A DNA stretch of 64,000 bases from Nitrososphaerota archaeon (GCA_013287585.1 JABDDN010000001.1:1-64000), one strand, 5' to 3'. Numbered from the stretch's first letter, positions 43,473 through 51,893 are shown. Numbers and translations are program-made. The notes: generated by a model from the letters alone, not told the origin.

Positions 43473-44298
43473 TTTCTTTTTTCAACCTTTCAAGCTCAGA
43501 TTTGTCCATAGAAAAAGAGTGTTCATTAGCTGGAAACTTGCCGGAAACTACATCATTTTTGTAAGATGTAACAGCCTTTACAATTTCACCAGAAAGCTCA
43601 AGATATCTTTTGGCAAACTTTGGTTTTATTTTTTCATATAATCCTAATACATCATGAAATACAAGCACTTGACCATCACAATCTGGCCCAGATCCAATTC
43701 CTATTGTTGGAATTTTTATGGAATTTGAAATAATCTTCGATACTTCTTTTGTTACCATTTCCAAAGCTATGCTAAAGGCCCCAGCTTTCTCAAGTATTTT
43801 TGCAGCCTCGATTAGCTTTACTGCAGCATCTTTAGTCTTTGCCTGAACCTTGTAGCCTTCTTGTAGAGTGGTAGTTTGAGGTTGAAATCCAATATGCCCC
43901 ATTACAGGAATGCCAACTTCGACTATTGCTCTCACGGTATCTTTTACCTCAAGGCCGCCTTCTAGCTTGACTGCGTCTGCTCCTGCTTTTATCAACTTGC
44001 CAGAATTTTCTATTGCCTGAGATTTACTTGCTTGATATGACATGAATGGCAAATCAGCAACAAGCATTGCATTTTGCCTCCCTCTTGAAACAGCTTCTGT
44101 AAAAAAACACATCTGCTCCATTGTTACTGGGATTGTGTTTTCATAACCTAACATAACCATTCCACCACTGTCTCCAACAAGCAAGATGTCAATACCTGCC
44201 TTGTCACAAAGCTGAGCTGCGGTATAATCATACGCAGTAAGAACTGTGATTTTTCTAGAATTTTTCATTGATAGAATGTCTCTTACAGATTTAGGCAT
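43465..44298 (-). CDS. panB: 3-methyl-2-oxobutanoate hydroxymethyltransferase
   Basis: The 277-residue protein has ILLVGDSGGMVMLGYENTIPVTM and MGHIGFQPQTTTLQEGYKVQAK, the PanB motifs, and IGIGSGPDCDGQVLVFHDVLG near the end. It makes ketopantoate from ketoisovalerate and a one-carbon tetrahydrofolate or H4MPT donor. It overlaps its neighbours by eight bases on both sides, so translational coupling is likely. Confidence 0.95.
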   Translation of the reverse strand: MPKSVRDILSMKNSRKITVLTAYDYTAAQLCDKAGIDILLVGDSGGMVMLGYENTIPVTMEQMCFFTEAVSRGRQNAMLVADLPFMSYQASKSQAIENSGKLIKAGADAVKLEGGLEVKDTVRAIVEVGIPVMGHIGFQPQTTTLQEGYKVQAKTKDAAVKLIEAAKILEKAGAFSIALEMVTKEVSKIISNSIKIPTIGIGSGPDCDGQVLVFHDVLGLYEKIKPKFAKRYLELSGEIVKAVTSYKNDVVSGKFPANEHSFSMDKSELERLKKEIG

Positions 44299-45037
44299 GA
44301 GACATTCTCCAGAGATTTTTTTTCACTAAATTGATTGATTCTAACAGGTTTTTCTTGTTGTCAAATCTAGTTTTTGAAAGATTTTTTTTCTTTATGTTTT
44401 GTTTAGAATAATCAATTAGAATTTTCATTCCACGAATAACATTGTCTACAATTGTGATATCAGCCGTTTGTGCAGTTCTAGATAGGGGGTTTAGATCAAA
44501 TGTGATTATTTTTTTTCTAGATTTTTTTAATGCGATTGTCCTGTCACCATCTTCAAGTGGTACCAAAACAACATCTGCAGAAAATATTCCGCGCTCATCA
44601 ACAATTCTTCTTGCACTATCTATCTTTGGAATTGTTCTAGAGTATTTGGGATCTAATCCCAAGATCTCCTTTGCACCATTTTTTTTCAGTACATTTGCAA
44701 TGTTTTTCTTTCTTTTTTCAGTCCCATAGAACAAATTGACCTCGATTTTTGCATCAACTATCTTTGCAAGCTGAATAATCTCTTTTGGACATAAGGCAGC
44801 AAAGTTCCCATTTACAGATATGACAGGCCATTTTGCCAAAATAAGGGCTTCTGAAGCAGCTTTTATGGCTTTAAGGGCATATTTTGAGGTCTTTTCCCCT
44901 ATGAGATAGTCAAACATTTCACCTCTTCCATGAGCCAAAAGACCTTCTTCTACTACCAAACCTGACTTGTATCCTGAAACTAGTTTTTCTCTGATATGTA
45001 GGGATGCAGCCCTAGGATGTGATTTTGGAATTAACAC
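44291..45037 (-). CDS. 4-phosphopantoate-beta-alanine ligase (archaeal phosphopantothenate synthetase)
   Basis: The 248-residue protein (GTG 45037) begins with IPKSHPRAASLHIREKLVSGYKSG and has PVISVNGNFAAL and VPLEDGDRTIALKKSRKKIITFDLNPLSRTAQTADITIVDN. This is the COG1701 family that joins phosphopantoate and beta-alanine. It replaces bacterial PanC in archaea. The pantoate kinase stop and this start share a base (TAGTG). Confidence 0.93.
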   Translation of the reverse strand: MLIPKSHPRAASLHIREKLVSGYKSGLVVEEGLLAHGRGEMFDYLIGEKTSKYALKAIKAASEALILAKWPVISVNGNFAALCPKEIIQLAKIVDAKIEVNLFYGTEKRKKNIANVLKKNGAKEILGLDPKYSRTIPKIDSARRIVDERGIFSADVVLVPLEDGDRTIALKKSRKKIITFDLNPLSRTAQTADITIVDNVIRGMKILIDYSKQNIKKKNLSKTRFDNKKNLLESINLVKKNLWRMSHA

Positions 45038-45924
45038 TAAGAAACCCTTGCTCCGCTAGTATCAATACTTGATTTGATCATAATACCGTCATTATATTTT
45101 TTCAAAATCTTAATCACTAGTTCTTCTTTTGATTTGGGAATTAAAGTAAAGACAGTTTCTCCAAACATTGCAACACCACATTTGAAACCATTTTTTTGAA
45201 GATCTTTAATTACAGTATACATCTTTGGTGTAATCACATTAACATATTTTGCAAATTCCAAAGACATGTCTAAAAATTCCTGATAATCTCTTGATCTGAT
45301 TAGCTTATTCACCATCTTTCCACCAAGGCCATTTATTTTTGAAAGATCATTTTTAATGAATTTTTTAGTTGAAATAGGGGAAAAACATATCATTATTGCT
45401 GAAGAATCAATATGAATTTTTCTTAGTGATCCAATGCCTGGTGCACCTTGTTTTGTTCTAATCTCAAAACCTCCATGGTATGAAGATAAAACAGTCCCAA
45501 GACCAGTTTTACAAAAAATTTCTGCTTTGTGAGCTATCTGTCCAATCTGGGTTCTAGAAAGATTTGTTTGTAATGCTTTGTTTAATGCAAATGCCAAGCT
45601 TAGTGCAACAGCACCACTTGAGCCAAGTCCATAACCAACTGGAATTTCAATTTGATGCTCAACATCCACAAAATAATTTTCTTTTACAAGATTGAAAAAT
45701 TCACCAATTACAAACTCAGAGACTTGGGTGTTATCTGATTGATATCCTGTAACTTTTATTTTAAAACTAGGTCTTTCAGAACTTGAAACGTTGACACGCG
45801 TAGTAACACCTTCCTTTATACAGAATCCTGCTCCAATAGAACCTTGAAGCTCAGGTCTTTTCTCTTCCATCTCAGCTTTGAAAAAACCGGTAATATGACC
45901 TGGACAGAAGGCTATTGCCTGCAT
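45037..45924 (-). CDS. Pantoate kinase (GHMP family)
   Basis: The 295-residue protein has FCPGHITGFF near its start and IPVGYGLGSSGAVALSLAFALNKAL, the GHMP kinase nucleotide loop. It is the archaeal pantoate kinase that replaces bacterial PanC/PanK order. It is the first gene in pok-pps-panB-coaBC. The 62 bases to the divergent AbrB-PhoU gene hold an AT-rich promoter region. Confidence 0.93.
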   Translation of the reverse strand: MQAIAFCPGHITGFFKAEMEEKRPELQGSIGAGFCIKEGVTTRVNVSSSERPSFKIKVTGYQSDNTQVSEFVIGEFFNLVKENYFVDVEHQIEIPVGYGLGSSGAVALSLAFALNKALQTNLSRTQIGQIAHKAEIFCKTGLGTVLSSYHGGFEIRTKQGAPGIGSLRKIHIDSSAIMICFSPISTKKFIKNDLSKINGLGGKMVNKLIRSRDYQEFLDMSLEFAKYVNVITPKMYTVIKDLQKNGFKCGVAMFGETVFTLIPKSKEELVIKILKKYNDGIMIKSSIDTSGARVS

Positions 45925-45986
45925 GATTAAATTTAAATTTGAGTAAAATATAAAAATGATGATTAAATTATTTATATTGATTTAAA

Positions 45987-46964
45987 CTGACTAAATTTAT
46001 TCGGCGCCTACAAAAAATTGGTAGCAGTATTCTGGTTTCACTACCAAAAGAATGGATTGATGCAAACAAGTTAGAAAAAAGTGATGAAGTTGAAATAGAA
46101 ACTGGTTCAGACAGTCTTTCCATTACTCCATCAGGAGACATCAGACAACCAAAGGAAGTAACAATATCATATCCTGTTTCAAAAGAAGAAAATGTTATTG
46201 CAGATATCACAGGTGCCTATCTTCTTGGATATGATATAATCAAGATCAAGGGCAAATCAACCATTTCAATTGAAGACAGAGAAAAGATCAGAACGTCAAT
46301 GCGTAGATTGGTTGGCATGGAAATTGTTGACGAAGACTCGGCAAATGTAAATGTGCATTTTTTGTTGGATGCAACTACACTTAGTCCAGAAAAAATTCTA
46401 AAACGTATGAGCTCAATTGCCCTTGGAATGTTTCGTGATACATTAAACACATTGACATCTGGTGACAAGACTGTACTGCAAACAATGGTAAACCGTGATG
46501 ACGAAATAGATAGACAATATTTCCTACTTGTAAGATTGATTCGAAGTACTATGGTTGACAAGAAACTTGCCCACGCATTAAATCTTGAAAATATTGATAT
46601 TTTAGATTACAGAATCGCAGCAAATCTTCTTGAAGCTGCAGGTGATACTATAGTAGATCTTGCCAACTCGCTTACAGGTTTATCATTAATGCCAGCTGAA
46701 ATCAAAAAGATCTATGATGTTGCAAAGGAAATTGAAAAAATTCATGAAAAGTCAATTGAGGCATTCATTAGTCATAATAGATCGCTTGCAATTGAAGCTA
46801 TAACGCTTCATAGGAAATACCATAAGAAAATTTCCGAGATTCGTTCCTTACTTGAGACAAAAAAACAGACCTCAATTGATCTGTTTGATATTGTATATTC
46901 CTTTGATAGGATTGCACGCTGTTGGAATGATATAGCTGATCTTGTAAAGCCAGTTTACACATAA
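45987..46964 (+). CDS. AbrB-PhoU domain phosphate-type regulator (CTG start)
   Basis: Residues begin TKFIRRLQKIGSSILVSLPKEW, an AbrB/SpoVT DNA-binding module that needs the region upstream of 46299. In the same frame a stop lies at 45978-45980, and no ATG, GTG or TTG precedes 46299, so CTG at 45987 is the only usual start that keeps the module (ATT 45999 is another option). The PhoU domain follows, with RLVGMEIVDEDSANV and about 220 residues of helical bundles. It probably regulates phosphate uptake or signalling. It is divergent from the CoA operon. Confidence 0.85.
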   Translation: MTKFIRRLQKIGSSILVSLPKEWIDANKLEKSDEVEIETGSDSLSITPSGDIRQPKEVTISYPVSKEENVIADITGAYLLGYDIIKIKGKSTISIEDREKIRTSMRRLVGMEIVDEDSANVNVHFLLDATTLSPEKILKRMSSIALGMFRDTLNTLTSGDKTVLQTMVNRDDEIDRQYFLLVRLIRSTMVDKKLAHALNLENIDILDYRIAANLLEAAGDTIVDLANSLTGLSLMPAEIKKIYDVAKEIEKIHEKSIEAFISHNRSLAIEAITLHRKYHKKISEIRSLLETKKQTSIDLFDIVYSFDRIARCWNDIADLVKPVYT

Positions 46965-47095
46965 TCACAATTCAAACGTCATTTGTATATGTGAAAGATG
47001 TCCAAAATGTAAAGGACAAGAACTTAACGTTCAATTCAAGACAATAGACGTCTGAATCGTGATCAATTTATTTAACCTCATAAAATACATGATGA

Positions 47096-48733
47096 ATGAA
47101 ATTTAATCAATTTTTTGTCCTTATTACTGTCTTTATTGTTATGACTGGAATTTGGGCTATTGCACCAAGTGTTGCTCATGCAATGACACCAATTCCAACA
47201 AAAACACCAACGGATCTAACTGCTACAGCAGTCTCTCCAACTCAGATCAACCTTTCATGGAATGCACCAACACAAAACTATGGAAAAACTATCATTGGTT
47301 ACAAAATTGAACAAAGATTAAGCGTTGGTAACTATTTTACATTAGTAGCAAACACAAACAGAATAATTACTACGTATTCTCTGACTGGATTGACAACTGA
47401 TACTACTTACACTTATAGAATATCAGCAGTTTACTCTGATGATTCTAGTACAGATCCCTCAACTGCAGCATCTGCAACTCCAACCATAACATCTACACCT
47501 CCACCAACTCCGTCACTTACATCACCAATTACAAACGTAAAATTTGACTTTATACCGTCTGATGGAACTACATTAACAGCTGTTATAATAACACAAAGTG
47601 ATTATCAGCAATTACAATACGAAAAAAATTCTAGAAGTGTAATCTCTAATGCGTCACCAACAACAGAAACAATAACTAATGATTTGGCTGGAATTCTAAT
47701 ATACCAGAATTATCATTTAAGTCCAGCTTCAGTACCTGGACCGCTTATGGCAAAAGCAGTCTCTCCAACTCAGATCAATCTTTCTTGGCTTCCACCACTA
47801 GAGAACTACGCACAAAAAATAATTGGTTATAAAATAGACTTGAAACGAGCTCCAGGCGACTATGTCATAATAGATGACAATACAGGTAATGACACTACAA
47901 AATATTCATTAGTGGGTCTGAAGACTGGCACTACTTACACTTACAGGGTAGCAGCCATTTATTCTGATCATACTACTAGTAATACATCAAACGAAGCTTC
48001 AGCAATTACACTCCAATCATTACAGCCTATACCTCAACCTACACCTCCACCAACTCCAATACCTTCACAACCTACACCAATACCACAACCTGTAATGAAT
48101 GTGAAATTTGATTTTATAGCATCTGATGGAACCACATTAACATCTGTCATATTGACACAAAATGATTATCAACAATTCATAGTCATAAAAGATCCTAGAA
48201 GTATAATTTCTAATGTAACAGAAACAACAAATACTATAAACAATAACCTGTCAGGTCTTATTAGATATCAAACAATTCATTCTACTCAAACTACATCTCC
48301 ACAACAGACATACAACTATACTCCACCAACTCCAAATAACACCAGTAGTCCTAATATTGGACTATTATGGGGCGTAGCTACATCAGTAATAGCATCTGGA
48401 GTAATAGGTATCATAACTTGGCTTGTTAAAACAAAAATTGCAAAAAAAATAGCAAAAGAATACTACTTTACATTAGAAAAGATAATTGAAGATGGAACTC
48501 TGCATATAAGAATTAGAAACAGTAGTCAGACAATAGAAGATTGTATTATCTTATGTGCTGGAGTGGCATGTGTTTGGACTGACACAAAAATAGATAAACC
48601 AAGGCACGTCTATGAGGGCAGTATTTCTGTAGTCAAATTGCCTGATGAATTTGGAAATAATCCGTTGATTAGTGTCAAGAGTGGCAAGAAAGTTCTAAAA
48701 AAGACTCAACTTGATGATATGGCTCATGGTTAA
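47096..48733 (+). CDS. Secreted FN3-repeat protein with a C-terminal membrane helix and cytoplasmic tail
   Basis: A signal peptide (NQFFVLITVFIVMTGIWAIAPS) precedes two fibronectin type III domains (about 38-129 and 215-306), each starting with AVSPTQINLSW. Each is followed by a repeat of KFDFI(P/A)SDGTTLT(A/S)VI(I/L)TQ(S/N)DYQQ (about 149-206, 336-395). A membrane helix (about 422-445, GLLWGVATSVIASGVIGIIT) leads to a 100-residue cytoplasmic tail. Proline-rich linkers separate the modules. The extracellular FN3 units suggest adhesion or binding; the tail could signal. Confidence 0.75.
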   Translation: MKFNQFFVLITVFIVMTGIWAIAPSVAHAMTPIPTKTPTDLTATAVSPTQINLSWNAPTQNYGKTIIGYKIEQRLSVGNYFTLVANTNRIITTYSLTGLTTDTTYTYRISAVYSDDSSTDPSTAASATPTITSTPPPTPSLTSPITNVKFDFIPSDGTTLTAVIITQSDYQQLQYEKNSRSVISNASPTTETITNDLAGILIYQNYHLSPASVPGPLMAKAVSPTQINLSWLPPLENYAQKIIGYKIDLKRAPGDYVIIDDNTGNDTTKYSLVGLKTGTTYTYRVAAIYSDHTTSNTSNEASAITLQSLQPIPQPTPPPTPIPSQPTPIPQPVMNVKFDFIASDGTTLTSVILTQNDYQQFIVIKDPRSIISNVTETTNTINNNLSGLIRYQTIHSTQTTSPQQTYNYTPPTPNNTSSPNIGLLWGVATSVIASGVIGIITWLVKTKIAKKIAKEYYFTLEKIIEDGTLHIRIRNSSQTIEDCIILCAGVACVWTDTKIDKPRHVYEGSISVVKLPDEFGNNPLISVKSGKKVLKKTQLDDMAHG

Positions 48734-48772
48734 ATATGTCTAAATAATAAAAATTAATTAAAAAATTGGGGT

Positions 48773-49444
48773 TTATGCGTTTCTGTTCAACTTTCCATCT
48801 TTGTTGAATAAGCTCTGGACTTTTGCATCTGCAAGATTGTATTTGACATTCAAGTCCTTGTTGATGCTTATCAGTTGATCTTTGTGGACTGTAGCTTCAT
48901 TATTGTATGCCTGCAAAGCCTCTTGCATAGTACCACCATTTCTAAGCACTTGACTCATTGCATTTCTTGCATTCTGGATCTTTTGTTGCATGAAATTAAA
49001 TTGATCCCAGAAAAGACTCTGTGCAGAGTTGTCTACATGTGTTACAAAACCAGCATATGCATTTTTCGGAACAGTTAGATCATTTCCATTATTCATACCA
49101 GCAAGATCATTTTGTAAATATGCATTTGCAATTTTACGTTGTTGCTCTATGAACTGGTTTTGTTGATCTACTATTTGTTGTTTTTGTTGTATTGCAGCAT
49201 ATCTTTGTTTGAATAATTCTATGTTTTCAAGAATTTTCATATCTGTCGGATTGTTTTTTATGGCATCTGTAGCTAATATTGTATTGGTGTTACTTGCTCC
49301 AGTATCAGCCCAAGCAAATCCAAAATTTGTTACAACTATTAGCACCGCAAAAACACTTGCAAAAACACATAGTTGACTTGTCTTATGCATTTTCTTACTC
49401 TTGTCATCATTTTGCATTTCTTTATTTTCTATGGTTTCAATCAT
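48773..49444 (-). CDS. Secreted coiled-coil protein, ribozyme-led
   Basis: ATG 49444 starts 223 residues. An 18-residue lead precedes a signal helix (LCVFASVFAVLIVVTNFGFAWA). The mature part is helical and Gln-rich (RYAAIQQKQQIVDQQNQF... LVRN). ELFKQRYAAIQQKQQIVDQQ marks a coiled coil. A ribosome site (GAGGTGA) lies seven bases before the ATG, and a hammerhead ribozyme ends directly upstream. After ribozyme cutting, the mRNA would start 27 bases before the ATG. Function is unknown. Confidence 0.7.
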   Translation of the reverse strand: MIETIENKEMQNDDKSKKMHKTSQLCVFASVFAVLIVVTNFGFAWADTGASNTNTILATDAIKNNPTDMKILENIELFKQRYAAIQQKQQIVDQQNQFIEQQRKIANAYLQNDLAGMNNGNDLTVPKNAYAGFVTHVDNSAQSLFWDQFNFMQQKIQNARNAMSQVLRNGGTMQEALQAYNNEATVHKDQLISINKDLNVKYNLADAKVQSLFNKDGKLNRNA

Positions 49445-49451
49445 TCTATTT

Positions 49452-49458
49452 TCACCTC
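49452..49458 (-). promoter_or_regulatory. Shine-Dalgarno site after the ribozyme
   Basis: GAGGTGA on the minus strand complements the conserved 3' end of 16S rRNA and lies seven bases before ATG 49444. It falls within the 27-base leader left after ribozyme cleavage, so translation can start on the cut RNA without the upstream cistron. Confidence 0.75.
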
Positions 49459-49467
49459 ACTGGTTTC

Positions 49468-49518
49468 TCCCGACAACCGAACGTTGTTTCGTCCGAGTTT
49501 CACGGACTCATCAGGGGA
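49468..49518 (-). ncRNA. Type I hammerhead ribozyme
   Basis: On the minus strand all core parts are present in order. Stem I UCCC (49515-49518), CUGAUGA (49508-49514), stem II GUCCG/CGGAC (49503-49507 with 49491-49495; loop UGAAACU), GAAA (49487-49490), stem III ACAAC/GUUGU with loop GUUCG (A15.1-U16.1 pair included), then C17 at 49472 and stem I GGGA (49468-49471). Every core base matches the family consensus. The predicted cut is between 49472 and 49471. Stem I is only four pairs. Stem III is closed, so it is type I. It lies between two same-strand genes. Confidence 0.93.
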
Positions 49519-49538
49519 TTGTTTGTATTCTCCTGTTA

Positions 49539-49775
49539 TCATAAGGACCGTAGCACTACTTCCAGCACATTTATCAAACCGTTCTTAACATCGTCTCGAA
49601 GGATTGTGCGGATGATTTTGTGATATTTGTTACCACATCCTTCAGAGTGTAAGAGCAGATGTCTATTGCAAAAGGCACATCCACAAGTCACACATAGTTT
49701 TGTACAGTTTTGTGAACATATGTGGCATTGCGATTTTTCAATGCGTTCAATTGTTGGTATTGATGTCATGGCCAC
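49539..49775 (-). CDS. Small B-box-like zinc-finger protein, 78 aa
   Basis: ATG 49775 starts MAMTSIPTIERIEKSQCHIC. Cys and His residues (Cys17, Cys20, Cys24, Cys28, Cys31, Cys33, Cys36, His39, His43, Cys47) follow a Cys-x2-Cys-x7-Cys-x2-Cys-x4-Cys-x2-His-x3-His layout that resembles B-box or HIT-like zinc fingers. The C-terminal 28 residues are an amphipathic helix (KIIRTILRDDVKNGLINVLEVV). It ends 20 bases before the hammerhead ribozyme and is likely on the same primary transcript as the downstream secreted protein. Confidence 0.7.
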   Translation of the reverse strand: MAMTSIPTIERIEKSQCHICSQNCTKLCVTCGCAFCNRHLLLHSEGCGNKYHKIIRTILRDDVKNGLINVLEVVLRSL

Positions 49776-49809
49776 ACTTAGCTGAAAAATTATAAATCCA
49801 TTAGAACAC

Positions 49810-49894
49810 TTTTTGCAACAAAAAATCCAGAAATGTACTTTTGTGAGTAAGATGTGGTGCGTAAAAACATTAGTTCAACATTTTTGCGACAAAA
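49810..49894. promoter_or_regulatory. Two TTTTG-CRA-CAAAA inverted repeats between divergent genes
   Basis: Site 1 at 49810-49824 is TTTTTG, CAA, CAAAAA. Site 2 at 49882-49894 is TTTTG, CGA, CAAAA. The two are alike and lie in a 155-base gap between the zinc-finger gene (starting at 49775, minus) and the wHTH gene (49931, plus). They look like operators for one dimeric regulator. The wHTH protein next door is an obvious candidate but unproven. Confidence 0.5.
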
Positions 49895-49930
49895 GTGTAG
49901 TAAATATTTTTAACATAAGTATGGCAGCTT

Positions 49931-50698
49931 ATGAGTATGGTAGGTAGGAATACAGATAGTTCTGACAATGTAATACCTGTGAAAAACATGACCAAGAACG
50001 GGATAAGTCCTCTTGACTTACTTATTCTTCATGTATTACAAAGTGGTGCGACTCCTGATACAGCAAACAAGGATCTTGAAAAATACGGCTATGTTCTTTC
50101 ACGTGATAATGTTAAAAATAGAGTAGATGAACTCATAAAAAAAGGCGTTATTTTAGAACACAACAACGAAGAAGACAGTAAGAAAGATGACAAAATAAAG
50201 TGGATTCTAGTAGATCCAAGTAAATTATTTGATAACCAATGGTATACTTTCATAAAATCACAGAATCCGCTTTTTGAACGAAGAGTAATTCCGTACTCTG
50301 AGATGTATAGTAATTTAGTCGAAATAAGTAGAGAATATGGTGTAGTGACAGCGATAGACCTTGTTCAGGGAGAAGGTCAAAATTATGATTTTATCCTAAG
50401 AATTGCTACAAATGAGCTAACTCTTTTTGAAGAATTTATAGAAAAAATCAGGTCACTTGGATGGGTTCATTCAGTTGATAGTAAACCCATTCACGTACTT
50501 GAAGGCGTAGGGCTATCCAAAAATAGTCTGACCAAAGTGCATACGAATTATTTTTACGAACCGATAAAAATTCCTGACTTTGAAACGTATTTGAAGAGTA
50601 TAAAACAAGTATTTCGTACTTATGATACTTACATAAAAGAAGAAGGCTCTTCAAAACAAAAAATTGCCAGAAAAAAAGACAGTGATGATGTTGCTTGA
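49931..50698 (+). CDS. Winged-helix and Lrp-like regulator
   Basis: ATG 49931 leads to 255 residues. Residues 20-95 have a winged-helix look (SPLDLLILHVLQSGATPDTANKDLEKYG ... RVDELIKKGVILEHN). The middle (VVTAIDLVQGEGQNYDFILRIATNEL, FIEKIRSLGWVHSVDSKPIHV) resembles an Lrp-type ligand domain, so a two-domain regulator is likely. The end is basic. It faces the zinc-finger-ribozyme locus across two operator-like repeats and precedes a methyltransferase gene by 7 bases. Confidence 0.6.
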   Translation: MSMVGRNTDSSDNVIPVKNMTKNGISPLDLLILHVLQSGATPDTANKDLEKYGYVLSRDNVKNRVDELIKKGVILEHNNEEDSKKDDKIKWILVDPSKLFDNQWYTFIKSQNPLFERRVIPYSEMYSNLVEISREYGVVTAIDLVQGEGQNYDFILRIATNELTLFEEFIEKIRSLGWVHSVDSKPIHVLEGVGLSKNSLTKVHTNYFYEPIKIPDFETYLKSIKQVFRTYDTYIKEEGSSKQKIARKKDSDDVA

Positions 50699-50705
50699 GC
50701 TACAA

Positions 50706-51893
50706 ATGATGATATCACAGCTTCATAAAAATTTAATAGCAATGTGTCCAATGTGTAGTTCTTCTTTAAAATTTAAAAATAAAAATTCGTTATTAGAACA
50801 TGAAGAATTAGATCTTAAATGTATTAGATGTGAATCAACATATTCTTTTAAGAATGATTATCTGAATTTGTTACCACTAAAAATAAGAAAAGAAATTTGT
50901 ACAAGAGGAATTTTAGAGCGAAAAATTAAAGATAAATTTCACATGGGTCAGCTTTCCAAAAATGAACAGGATCTAGTCAAAGGAATCCTTGCCAGTAAAT
51001 ACATGGCAAAACAATACTTTAGAAATGTAGTTCATCCAACACAGGCAGCATGGTCAGCTCGCTCTTACGAACGATTTGAAGATATTTTCATTGTAAATTA
51101 TCTAGATAATCTGTTGAAGAACAAGCAAGTTACTTTTATTGATGCTGGTTCTGGCCCAGGTAGATACCTCATATTGTTAGGATCTAAGATTAGTATTAAT
51201 TCATGCAAGGAATTGAAAAGAAATTCAGAAACTGCTACCCTCTACAAATATGATGGGATGTATGACAAGAATTTGTGCAATATTATTGGAATTGATTATT
51301 CGGAAGAAATGACATCCCATTCTACACGATTACTAAAAAAATATGGGCTTGGTCAATATCTAAACAAGAGAATATTTCCGATCACAGGTATAGTACAAAA
51401 CTTTAATCTTAATCAACAAGAACTTGATCAAACCCACAAAGTAATTGTATGCACTTTTCAAACATTGGGTAATCAAGAAAATATGGATTTGCAAGTACAA
51501 TTACTAGAATCAATGAAAAAATTAGCCTTGCCGCATGGTACAATAATAGTTTCAGTTTTTAATAAAAAACTCTTCAAAGATTTTGGATTAAAAACCTTCT
51601 ATGGAAGAGAAGTGAAGCAAACTGTTGGAGAAATAATAAATTCAAAACAAGATCAAAATAATTCTATACTTCGAACAAAAAGAGGCATTTATTCAAAATG
51701 GTTTTCAAAAGATGATCTAGAGCAACTATTCAAAAAAGCAAAAATATCCACCTATAAAATAATGGATGAAAACTCGTTACAATCTGTCACAGGTTATGAA
51801 CAATATTTGAAGATAGAAGAACAACGCAAAGATGTATTTCCTAGAGCAATTATAGGAGTGGCTCAAATAGGTCGAGAAGATCATTTGGGTTAA
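50706..51893 (+). CDS. Zinc-ribbon SAM-dependent methyltransferase
   Basis: The open frame begins at 50664 within the upstream gene, but ATG 50706 (or 50709) fits after its stop at 50698. Cysteines in MCPMCSSSLKF and LKCIRCESTY form a zinc ribbon near the N-terminus. FIDAGSGPGRYLILLGSK is the SAM-binding motif I of class I methyltransferases. NIIGIDYSEEMTSHS and VIVCTFQTLGNQENMD follow. The substrate is unknown. It may be co-transcribed with the wHTH regulator. Confidence 0.8.
   Translation: MMISQLHKNLIAMCPMCSSSLKFKNKNSLLEHEELDLKCIRCESTYSFKNDYLNLLPLKIRKEICTRGILERKIKDKFHMGQLSKNEQDLVKGILASKYMAKQYFRNVVHPTQAAWSARSYERFEDIFIVNYLDNLLKNKQVTFIDAGSGPGRYLILLGSKISINSCKELKRNSETATLYKYDGMYDKNLCNIIGIDYSEEMTSHSTRLLKKYGLGQYLNKRIFPITGIVQNFNLNQQELDQTHKVIVCTFQTLGNQENMDLQVQLLESMKKLALPHGTIIVSVFNKKLFKDFGLKTFYGREVKQTVGEIINSKQDQNNSILRTKRGIYSKWFSKDDLEQLFKKAKISTYKIMDENSLQSVTGYEQYLKIEEQRKDVFPRAIIGVAQIGREDHLG

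Noticed and set aside
46217-46561. Minus-strand frame opposite the AbrB-PhoU gene
   Set aside because: The plus strand encodes clear AbrB and PhoU domains in this stretch; the minus frame shows no family features.
47430-47445. CTGATGA-like string at about 47434
   Set aside because: It sits inside the FN3 gene and has no stem II or GAAA partner nearby, so it is not a second hammerhead.
49279-49623. 114-residue plus-strand frame across the ribozyme
   Set aside because: It is the antisense of the ribozyme and its flanking genes, with no sensible protein features.
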